From: Rhodobacteraceae bacterium EL129
GTDB taxonomy: Bacteria; Pseudomonadota; Alphaproteobacteria; Rhodobacterales; Rhodobacteraceae
Direction of reading: 5' to 3'
DNA length: 64,000 bases
NCBI GenBank assembly: GCA_900313005.1
Contig: ONZJ01000002.1
Location: 1,442,996-1,506,995, forward strand
In this document: positions 9,288 through 19,400 of the stretch, in pieces
Layout: every line of letters begins with the position of its first letter
How positions within the stretch are numbered: position 1 is the first letter of the stretch
Translations under genes and position numbers: made by a program
Notes under the pieces: generated by a model
The model's input: only the letters and a program-made list of their open reading frames with translations
Database searches by the model: none
Told to the model about the DNA's origin: nothing

Positions 9288-10451
9288 ATGAAGATCATCA
9301 CGACCACTGACGAGTTGGCCGCATTTTGTGCGGCCGCTGCCGCGCATCCTTATGTGACCATCGACACTGAATTCCTGCGCGAACGCACATATTATTCCAA
9401 ACTGTGTCTTGTGCAGATGGCCTATCCGGGCAAGGGAGATGAAAACGCCGTGCTGGTCGATCCGCTGGTCGATGGCATTTCTATGGAGCCGCTGTACGAC
9501 CTGTTTCGCGATACATCTGTGGTCAAGGTGTTTCACGCCGCCCGACAGGACCTTGAGATCTTCTTTGTCGATGCCGGGGTCTTCCCCGATCCGCTGTTTG
9601 ATACGCAAATCGCAGCCATGGTCTGTGGCTTTGGCGAACAGGTTGGGTATGAGACTCTGGTGCGCAAGATTGCACATGAGCAGCTGGATAAATCCTCGCG
9701 TTTCACGGATTGGTCGCGGCGTCCATTGACGGACGCGCAAATGAGCTATGCCTTGGGGGATGTCACCCACCTACGCGAAATCTACGAATTTTTGGCCGCC
9801 AAATTGGAAGAGACAGGCCGCGCCAAATGGGTGGAAGAAGAGCTGGAAATTCTAACCGATCCCGCGACCTATACGGTTGTGCCGGATCAGGCCTGGAAGC
9901 GGGTAAAGACGCGCAATGCCTCGCCCAAATTCCTGGCGATTGTTCGCGAGCTGGCCAAGTTCCGAGAGATCTATGCTCAGGAGCGCAATGTGCCGCGCAA
10001 TCGGGTGTACAAGGATGATGCGCTGAGTGAGCTGGCGTCGACAAAGCCGCAATCAATGCAGGACCTCGGGCGGTCAAGATTGCTGCTGCGCGAGGCCCGC
10101 AAGAGCGATATTGCGGAAGGTATTCTGGCCGCGGTGAAGACAGGGATGAACTGCCCTTCAGATAGCTACCCCAAACCCGAGGCGGGCCGTGGCAAGCTGC
10201 AGGTGAACCCGGCGCTGGCCGATTTGCTTCGGGTGTTGCTGAAAGCGAAAACCGAAGAATTCAGCGTGGCCTCCAAATTGATCGCCTCGGCGGCTGAACT
10301 GGACGCCATTGCCGCCGGTAAGCGGGATATGGCGGCGATGAAGGGCTGGCGCGCCGAAGTTTTTGGCAACGACGCTATTCAGCTGTGTGAGGGCAAGATT
10401 GCCTTGACGGCCAAAGGGCAGTCGATCAAGGCGATTGAGCTAAAAGATTAA
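9288..10451 (+). CDS. rnd: ribonuclease D
   Basis: RNase D is a 3'-5' exonuclease that trims tRNA precursors. The 387-residue protein shows the DEDDy exonuclease residues: TIDTEFLRE (D and E), VFHAARQDLEIF (D), and YALGDVTHLREIY (Y and D). HRDC domains follow from about residue 210 (FREIYAQERNVPRNRVYKDDALSELA) to the end. It stands 93 bases after purN and may be transcribed with it or alone. Confidence 0.95.
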   Translation: MKIITTTDELAAFCAAAAAHPYVTIDTEFLRERTYYSKLCLVQMAYPGKGDENAVLVDPLVDGISMEPLYDLFRDTSVVKVFHAARQDLEIFFVDAGVFPDPLFDTQIAAMVCGFGEQVGYETLVRKIAHEQLDKSSRFTDWSRRPLTDAQMSYALGDVTHLREIYEFLAAKLEETGRAKWVEEELEILTDPATYTVVPDQAWKRVKTRNASPKFLAIVRELAKFREIYAQERNVPRNRVYKDDALSELASTKPQSMQDLGRSRLLLREARKSDIAEGILAAVKTGMNCPSDSYPKPEAGRGKLQVNPALADLLRVLLKAKTEEFSVASKLIASAAELDAIAAGKRDMAAMKGWRAEVFGNDAIQLCEGKIALTAKGQSIKAIELKD

Positions 10452-10570
10452 AGCGTTTCGAGATATACTTTAGGTACGAAGAGAACGCGAAACGCGCGGA
10501 CCATTGAAGGGGTGTGCGCGTTTCAAAAAAACGGATGTCTCAGGTTTCTCGTGCAACGCTTTAGTCTGTT

Positions 10571-11086
10571 CTAGCGGCGTTTGGTGGTGCGGACGTTGAT
10601 TTCCGCCACGATACGGACGGTGTCTGTGCGCGCCAGGACTTGCGACGAGACAAACTTGCCGACGCGCACTGTGCGTCCTGATTTGCTGCCGATGCCCTGA
10701 TCGTTGGGCTGCACGGCCATGAGCGTGTAGCTCAATACGCCATCCACCGGTTCGTCATCATTGTCCGACACCAGGCGCACGTCGTGTTGGCCTTGCTGTG
10801 CAGACATGCCGGTGACGCGGATGATACCACCGGAGTTGGTGCGTTCGATCACTACATCAGTGATTTCGCGTAGCATCGTACCTTCGTAGTTTTCACGTTT
10901 GTCCGGGTTGAAGATGCCGACACGTTCGGGGATCAGCGGATTGGGGTTTTCAGCCGTGGCCACAGGGGCCGGAGCAGAGCGGCTTTTGCCAAACCAGTTG
11001 GACGGGTTAGCCCGGCTGTCGCGCCAGCCGCCACATGCGCCGAGCACCATTGAAGAGAGAACCAGAAGAATTGCTAAGCGCCGCAT
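10571..11086 (-). CDS. predicted outer-membrane lipoprotein, function unknown
   Basis: The 171-residue product has a lipoprotein signal peptide with lipobox LGAC (MRRLAILLVLSSMVLGACGG), so the cysteine at residue 18 should be lipidated. The region after it is proline- and alanine-rich, and a beta-rich domain follows (about residues 55-170) with no motif I can name. It is convergent with rnd and divergent from sufE. Roseobacter relatives carry similar short lipoproteins, to my recollection, but no role is known to me. Confidence 0.75.
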   Translation of the reverse strand: MRRLAILLVLSSMVLGACGGWRDSRANPSNWFGKSRSAPAPVATAENPNPLIPERVGIFNPDKRENYEGTMLREITDVVIERTNSGGIIRVTGMSAQQGQHDVRLVSDNDDEPVDGVLSYTLMAVQPNDQGIGSKSGRTVRVGKFVSSQVLARTDTVRIVAEINVRTTKRR

Positions 11087-11218
11087 CGTGCCTCTTGCCC
11101 TTATTGCTTTTCAATTGTGCTACCCTATCCGGGCCGCGTTGAAAAGATGTAAGCCGGCACTGGACGAGGCTTGCGCTTCGGCTTACCTGTCGCACAGGCA
11201 GTTGGAAGGGACATCTAT

Positions 11219-11629
11219 ATGGCCGCGCCCGCGTTTGAAGACATTGTTGCGGATTTTGAGTTTCTTGAGGATTGGGAGGATCGCTATCGCTATGTGATCG
11301 ATCATGGCAAGGCGATGGCGCCGTTGGATGAGGCGTTGCGAGTGCCTGCCACCAAGGTGGACGGATGCGCCAGCCAGGTGTGGCTGCATCCCAAGATCGA
11401 AGGCGGTGTATTTTCCTTTGAAGGGGAAAGTGACGCGATGATCGTGCGCGGTCTGATTTCGGTGCTGCGCGCGCTTTACAATGATTTGCCGGTGGCCGAG
11501 GTGGCCGCCGTGGATGCAGCCGGAGAGCTGTCACGTTTGGGGTTGAACGATCATTTGTCGGCGCAACGCTCAAACGGGTTGCGCGCGATGATCGAGCGGA
11601 TCAGAGCCGTTGCGGCAGAGGCGGCGTGA
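11219..11629 (+). CDS. sufE: cysteine desulfuration protein SufE
   Basis: SufE accepts persulfide sulfur from the desulfurase SufS and passes it to the SufBCD scaffold for Fe-S cluster assembly. The 136-residue product has the acceptor cysteine in KVDGCASQVWLHP and the helical end LNDHLSAQRSNGLRAMIERI, both typical. The start ATG 11219 follows GGAAGGGA; in-frame upstream residues are not part of the family. No suf operon is adjacent, so it is a stand-alone gene. Confidence 0.93.
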   Translation: MAAPAFEDIVADFEFLEDWEDRYRYVIDHGKAMAPLDEALRVPATKVDGCASQVWLHPKIEGGVFSFEGESDAMIVRGLISVLRALYNDLPVAEVAAVDAAGELSRLGLNDHLSAQRSNGLRAMIERIRAVAAEAA

Positions 11630-11712
11630 TCTGATTGAGTGCCTGCGGCACGCTCTCACTGTTGGGGGTGGGCCCCCAAACCCCCTGGGATGTTTTTGGC
11701 CAGAAGAGGCCA

Positions 11713-12363
11713 TCAGGATTGTGCTGCGAGGGCAGATTCAAGATCACCGTAGCCGGTGAAACGGTATTCGTAGGCCAGGCCCAGGCGCTCGGCGCAGGCG
11801 CGGGCTTTGGTTTCGAGGGCGGCGTCCTTAATTTGCGCCTGGTAAACCAGCTTGGTGTAGTTGCCGAAAAGCATATCGCGCAACTCGGGATGGCGGTCGA
11901 GCCCCATGGGTTTCCAGATGAAGGCGTCGAACTGTTTGACCAGGAAATCGGTCAGGTAAAACGCGGTGATTTCATCGTCATGTTCGGCAAAAGTGTCGTT
12001 GCCTTCGAAGAAGGAATAGCAGTGGGGCCCGGCGATCATCTCGACGCCTAAGCGGTCGCATTCAGCCTGCAGAAGCCCCCCGGTGCCACAATCGGCGTAG
12101 ACGATGAAAATCTTTTCGTACTGCGCCTGATGTTTTTCAACGGCGTCGCGAACAGCATCCACGATCTTGTCCGGATAAAGGTGATACTTGGCTGGCAGGC
12201 AGGTCAGCGTCATATGCGACCAGTCATTGGCCTTGATCAGGGCCAGGATTTCGCGCGCCAAAGCCCCGCAGGCGATGAGCAGGATGCGGCCGGTGCCAGT
12301 TTCGTTGTCGGTGGCGCTCAGGCCGTCTTCGGTCAGGGTCTGATCATCGGGCAGGGCGGTCAT
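11713..12363 (-). CDS. DUF1638 protein linked to corrinoid methyl transfer
   Basis: The 216-residue product matches DUF1638: RILLIACGALAREILALIKAN, then LPAKYHLYPDKI, the glycine- and cysteine-bearing FIVYADCGTGGLL, and GPHCYSFFEGN. The family has no proven activity that I know of, but it often lies beside corrinoid proteins and methylamine- or betaine-type methyltransferases. It is 75 bases downstream of the corrinoid protein gene on the same strand, with a hairpin between them. The conserved cysteines (ACGAL, DCGTGG, PHCYSF) suggest a metal or corrinoid interaction, which is inference. ATG 12363 has AAAGAGAG upstream. Confidence 0.88.
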   Translation of the reverse strand: MTALPDDQTLTEDGLSATDNETGTGRILLIACGALAREILALIKANDWSHMTLTCLPAKYHLYPDKIVDAVRDAVEKHQAQYEKIFIVYADCGTGGLLQAECDRLGVEMIAGPHCYSFFEGNDTFAEHDDEITAFYLTDFLVKQFDAFIWKPMGLDRHPELRDMLFGNYTKLVYQAQIKDAALETKARACAERLGLAYEYRFTGYGDLESALAAQS

Positions 12364-12377
12364 GTCGCTCTCTTTCA

Positions 12378-12411
12378 AACAATAAACGGCCCGCAGGATA
12401 TGCGGGCCGTT
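12378..12411 (-). terminator. hairpin after corrinoid protein gene
   Basis: A perfect 11-bp stem (AACGGCCCGCA at 12385-12395 and TGCGGGCCGTT at 12401-12411) closes a 5-base loop. On the minus strand it is followed by TTTATTGTTTG. It lies between the corrinoid protein gene and DUF1638 and may lower rather than stop transcription of DUF1638. Confidence 0.75.
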
Positions 12412-12438
12412 CTGAATACCAATGCTTAGTGGCTCAGA

Positions 12439-13143
<705 letters not shown>

Positions 13144-13369
13144 GTGCGTTCCTTACGTCTGTCGCGCGTGCGCGGTGTATCTTGGTCCAGCATATGGTCA
13201 GAACGCCGCAGTTTGACTGCGCGAATTGCGACATTGCCAGCCCTTGAACCGACTTATACCGCACATTCGTGTTATGTCAGCGCTAAAGTTTTTCAATGTG
13301 ATGATGAGGTTACTGCATATCCCCAGGCTGGGATCCTGGCAGGAGCTGCCCGCGCGGGCGCGGACGCAA

Positions 13370-13397
13370 GGCGGCGCAGGGGATCCCCTGCGCCGCC
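13370..13397. repeat. perfect 28-bp palindrome after tcA
   Basis: Two 14-base arms (GGCGGCGCAGGGGA and its exact complement) abut with no spacer, 13 bases beyond the TcA stop codon. It can form a very stable GC-rich hairpin and probably ends or stabilises the toxin mRNA. There is no T-run on the minus strand after it, so it is not a textbook intrinsic terminator. Confidence 0.7.
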
Positions 13398-13410
13398 CGG
13401 TGGGAGCGCG

Positions 13411-16400
13411 TCAGGCCAGTGACACTTCGGCATAAAGGACGATTTCCTCGACGCTGCCTTCGGCAACGGCGGCCGTGTCGGCCGGATCCGCAGGGGCCAG
13501 CGCCCCGGGATCGCTGATCGCCATCGTGTGATCGTTGACCAACCCGGCAGCCACCGCCGTGGCTGCACTGGTGCCCAGGTAGCCCGGGAAATCGGGCAGG
13601 GCGGTAAAGCCCGAGAGCGTTGTGCCGTTGAGTGTGATCTCAACCCCCGTGGCATCCGCACCATCGGCCACTTTCAACAACAGCATGGCGCGATCTATCA
13701 CAAGATCAGGACCCTGCAGCGGCAACGGCAGCGCGGTATTGGTGACCGGGATGGTCACAGGTGCCCCCACTGGGCCCGTCCGCAACATGTGGAAGGCCGA
13801 GGATTGCTCTTGCCGCAGGCTGATTGCGCGGGGCAGAGGTGTCGCGCTCAGCACTTCGCCTAAGGCGCCGACAAGGGCTGCGCTTTGGGTGTCCACGTGG
13901 CTGCGCAGAACACCGTCGCTTTCGGCTGTGTAGGACACATGGAGAATGACATCATTGATGGTGTCATAGTCAAACGGCCGGAAGGCATCGGGCAGCACCA
14001 ATCGCCATTGGCTCTCGGCGGCACCCGCCCCTTCAAAGGGCATGTAGCGCGGATCGGCAAAGCTGAAGTCAAACACACCGGCATCGCTCTGGGCGGTGCT
14101 TGTGGTGATCGACACCGTGTGCCGCAGGGCCTGATCAACAAGACCGGCATCGCCATCGGTGGTGGGCTCTGGCCGGATCTTGGAGCCAGTTAGCATCAGC
14201 GTAGCGGGAATGTTGACATAAGGGCCGGTGACGCAGGCAATTGACAGCCGCACCGCCTTGATCACCCGGCGATAGTGACCGGGATAGAGCAGATCAAACG
14301 CGAACTCGGGCACGGTGAAATCGCAGGCGCCGGTTTCTTTGAGCGCCATCAGCGCCGTTGGGTCCAGTTGCGCCACCGAGAAGGGCTGACCGATCTCGAT
14401 CTTGCGATAGTTGGTTTCGATGAATTTCTTCTCCATCTCCACCAAATCAACACTCAGCCGTTCGCCCGCCAGAAGGCCCGCGTGCGCAGCGTCCCAATAG
14501 GTCAGGTCCAGCAGGGTCGCATTGTCATGGGGGCGTTCAAACCGATAGGCGGCCTCGGCCAGCTTGGCCATGCCAAAGGCGGCATTGAACGCTGAGCGAT
14601 AGATGCCTTGCAGGCTGGAGGCGAGCCAGGTGTAGAGCTCGACACCGCTGAACTTGCTTTCGTAGAAATCCAGTATCTCTTCCTGGTTTTTGATTGCCTC
14701 CTTATGGTTCTCAAGTGCGCGCTCGGCAATCATCACCCGGATTTCGGCAGCCTCAACCCGTTTGGCAATTTGCTTCAGCTCGTGATCGTCCAGTTTCACC
14801 TGATGTTTCCATCCGGATCTGCGACGCTCGAACTTGGCTTCCAATGAGGCGGATTTGCCGAACACTTCCATCATTTTGGCGGTGTCTGAGAACATTTTCG
14901 ACCAGCCTTTGAAGGAGCTGCCCAGTTCGTGGCCGCCGTATTTCATCGCGAAGGGTGACCCAAGCTGTGGGATCAGGTGGATCACACCCGAGGTGCCACC
15001 CATGATCGCGCCCACCGTATAGGCGATGGTGGAACCATGGGTCAGGATCTGTTGCGTGCGTTCCCAAGGCAGCAGATCAGACTGAAGATTGCCCTCGTAA
15101 TACCCCTTGCGATAGTCAACGGCCGCTTGTCTGGCGATGACTTCCTCCAGGGCCTTTTTGGAAATCTCCAACTCCTGCTCGCGAATTTTGGTCACGAGGT
15201 TCTGCATGTTGGCCGCGTGGGTTTGGCGCAGAAGGGTCAGTTCCTCTGCATCGCGCTTTTCAATGGCCGATTGCAATTTTGATCCCAGCGATTGCACCAG
15301 CCCGACATAGTCCCGCGCCTTGCCCACCAGATAGGAGAACCGGTAAGGGGGCAGGTTGCCTGCCGTGGAGGCAAGGATGTCGGACAGGCTGAGCCCTGCG
15401 GCACGGGCTCGGACCAGAGCGTTGGGGTCAATCTCGGGCGCAAAGAGCGCAAGATCAACACGTTCCCCGTCGATGTTCAGGCAATTGTGGATCTTGAACA
15501 GCCGGTCTTCGACGCGGTCCCACAATTCCAGCAGGTCCTTGTTGCGCGGTACGCAGAACGCAGGGCCAACCTGACGCACGACAGAGATGACCATCTCGTC
15601 CGGACGCCAACGAGCCCCCGCAGCAGCCGCACGTGGTCTTGAGACGCTTGCGATCGTGTTGCCCCGGACCGCGGCCACAGCCGTTGTCGCGGTCCAGTTC
15701 ATATGGCGCCCCAAGGCACCATCGCTGCGTGTCGCTTGCTCGTAGCGCATGGCCTGAGCTTGGTACTCAGGCACGATTTCAGCAGCCGGCATGGCGGTCA
15801 GCTGATCTTTCAGCGTGGCCACTGTGACATCATCTGTCTCGATCTGCTCAGTTGTGCCGCGCGCGCCATCTTCGATCCGGGCATGCACCACCGCGGGGCG
15901 GGTGGCATCAAACCGCATCTCGGGCGTAATCGCGCTTTCCAGCCGGGCCTCAAGCCCTGCGCGTTGCGCCTGCAATTCGCCCACCTGCATGAACTGCGGA
16001 TTGGCAACCAGTTGCCCCAGCTGAGCACTGGCGATACCGGCAAAGTATGAGGTTTCAACCTCAATCAGGAAATCCTGACCTTTCTCCATATGCGGTTTGA
16101 TCTTTTCATAGGTGCGTTTGGACAGGGTGCTTTCGCCGCAATCCCCTGTGTCTGCCGGACGTGGCCCCAGAATTTGGCGCGCCATGTCATAGAGCACATG
16201 CGCCTCGTCCACGGTTTCACGCTGGAACTGGCGGAACAGGCTGTCCGCCCAGTCGATCAGATTGTCCACATAGCGCATCACGATGTTCTTCTGGAACGCC
16301 GAGAGACGCAGCCGTGCGATGGCATAAGGGTTGAACGGGTCCTTTCGATAGGTCTCTTGTGCCTCTTCATCTGTCAGGATGTCGCGCAGGTTGGCGGGAC

Positions 16401-19400
16401 GCAACCCCGCAAACTCCACATATTGCCAGACCCGGTCCCGTTCGGCTTGCAGACGCTGGGCGTCATTCAATCCATTCAGGTTCGTCCCCGAGGGGAAATC
16501 TGCCGTGGGATCAAAAACCTTGGCGTACCAACCCTGCGCTGAGGCGTAATCACCCTTGGCGTTTTGATGGGCCGCCAGAAGCGCCGGGATATACATGAAG
16601 ATCTCGCGGTAGTACGTCCCAAGAGGGCCTTTGAAGTCCATCTTGTTCGTGGGACCCACATGTTTGGTCCGGTAGTTGCGGCTGGTCACCAGCAAGGTGC
16701 GTTCGCGGAACTCTTTCTGGGTTTCGCGGGCAAGCAATCCGGCGACACCGTCGTAGAACAAGGTCCGGCTAAGCTCGGTGGGCAAAGTTGTGCCCAATCT
16801 CCGGGCTTCGTAAGGCCGTGATCCCGAACCAAAGTTGTAATGTATCAGCGAGACATCGGAATCCTTCTGGATCAGCAAGGATGCATGAGGCCAATCCGAA
16901 TTGGGCACGATGATATCAGAGGTGATGTCATTGATCGCAGCCACTGTTGGATTGATGTCGCTGCCTTCCAAATTGAAGTCATCGAATGCAGCATTGAGCT
17001 GATTTTGATGATAGCCAGAGCCAAATTTGTTATCGCGCACGGTCGACCAGGTTTTCACCTGATCCTGCACCCCATAAAACGGCGCTGGGTGGTAGGTGCC
17101 TTCGCTGCGAACCGATTGATGATGAATGCGCCGCCCGCTTCCGGTGTTACGGATGTGGAACATGTTGATGTTCCGATCCCAATAGCTGCGCAAAGAGTTC
17201 CGTTCCGTGCTTGAGGGTCGTGTGGCAACGCGGTTGAACAAATCGACTTTGTACTGTTCGTGGCGCGATCCGATCGTGAAATACAGCTCATCTCCGAAAA
17301 TGGCCGGATAGACCCGTTTTGCGCAAGATGCGGTCAGAGTATAACCTTCTTCATATTCGGCGTGGTGCGTGATGGTGGCCGAATATTTTGGTGTTCGCGT
17401 GAAAATATTGGGATGCTTGGACACCAGGCTGTCAATCAGCAATCCGCCATCCCGGATCGCACCCGAGGCCTTCAACGCGAGCGACTGAGGGGCAGTCCAG
17501 GAGCCATCCAACCGCAGGGCCGAGAACTTGACATTCAAGGTGTGGCGGTAGCCTCGGAACTTGTTCTCGCCTTCTTCGACGACATTGTTGGGCGAGGTCG
17601 ACATTTCAACCCAGAACAGATGCAGCCGGTTGTTGTAGACAATCGGTGAGACGTGCCGCGAGGGCAGGGCAATGTCGATCTTCTTGCGGGCCGAGTAAGA
17701 AACACGCCGGTTGGGTACGAGGTGATTGAACACCAGGTTTTCAACAGTCCAGTAATAGTAGGTGGGCGGATCTTCTGCCGTACAGCCAAAGATGTGCAGG
17801 ACGTCCGTGTTGGTGCCATAGGAATGTTCGTGGAAGGCGCCGGCGATTTTCAGGTTGGCGACTTCTTCGAACCCTTTCAAATATTTGGCATAGGCGTCCT
17901 GAATGGTTTGTTCGTTCAGGTCTTGTTGCAGCAATGTCTGTTCAAGCTCTTCGAACTGCGGGGTCTTGTTGTCACGCAAGGACGGCTGCATGTAGTTCTC
18001 GGGCCACAGGAAAACCTTCCGATTGGCCTCCCAGACGCGGTAGTTTTTGCGCCAATCCCATTCGTCCTCAGGGATGCGTGTGGGCGAGACATGCACGTGG
18101 TTGGAGGCCGAAGCGGAACGCCTGTCCTGTTCAAGGTTTAGCAAGATGCGCTGGACATAGATCTGGGCGGATCCAATGGCAGACACCACGCGCGAGGTGC
18201 GGGCACAGCCCTCCATTTCAGGGTCAATCAGGTAATAGTTGTAGATATCCGAAATCGTATTGAACCGACCGCTTGAGGTGCGGATCATGTTGTCGACCAA
18301 GGCGGTGCGGCGTTGTCCGCGCAAGGCGTCTTCGTGGCCTTCAAGAACAGCCGCAAAGCTGTCGGCATCACGGATTTTCAGATGTAAGGCGGAGATCAGG
18401 CTTTCAGTGGCCTGCCCCAGCGCCGCCGGATCGGAGGAGGCCAGCAGCGACATTGCATCGGCCCCCAGGCCCCGGTCATCGGCAAAGGCCACAGTGCGGC
18501 GCAGATGATCCAGAGCTTGCGGCGCATCGTCAGGCAAATCCATGCCAGCGGCGAAAATCTGGGTGATGGCCTCTGTGGATCCGCAGGCCAGCGCCAGTTG
18601 CGACATGTCCGCCGCATCAAACCCGTTGGCCGCAGTATGTGCCGCCAAAACCGCATCCACAGCGGTGGCATGGTTCGGGGTGCCGTCTCCAGCCTGCAGG
18701 GCCGAAACATAGGCGCCCATCGCCATCAAAGCGGGGCGGGTTAACGGGGCAGACCGGTTGGCCCCCAGGTTGAACAACCCGGCATTCGCAGCGAGGAAAG
18801 TCACATTTGCGGGGGTGACCGCAGGATCCCCAAGCATCGCCAGTGGCCGTGCCAGTTTGGTCAGTGCCGCAACCAACGCGTTTTGTGCACCACCGTAGAA
18901 GGCGTTCAGAATATTGGCGGTGCCCAGATTTACACTGGCATAGCTCAGAAGCGCGTCAAGCTTGTCTTCGTCCACACCGAGAGCGATGGCTAATTGCGCG
19001 CTCAGTATCGTGCGTATGTTGAACCCTTCAAGGGCGGCCTGGATATCGCCTTCACCCAGGCCCGCGGGAAAGCCACTGGTCGGTGCGGTGATGGTGGGGG
19101 TCAGACCCACATTGGCCTTCAAGCGCAGCATGTCGCCTTCAACGGCATCAAACAGCCCCGCATTGGCGGCGATGATTGCACGGGATTGATCCTCGCTCAC
19201 CCCGTCCATGAAGGCCAGGACCGTGGGGGCAAAGTGCATCAGTTCGGCATCCGCGATGTCGCTGACCAGCGTGGCTGCGATATCGTCCGGCATCAGAAGG
19301 GCTTCCATGTTCAGACCTGCAAGGGCCAGAATTGTCGGCAGGTCGAATGGGAAGTCTTCGAGCCGTTTTGTGACCTCCAGCAGGCGGCGTAGCTCTGGTC

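Noticed and set aside
10489..10531. Inverted repeat GAAACGCGC/GCGCGTTTC followed by seven A between rnd and the lipoprotein gene
   Set aside because: The spacer is 18 bases and the A-run is on the wrong side for a terminator in either direction, so I did not call it one.
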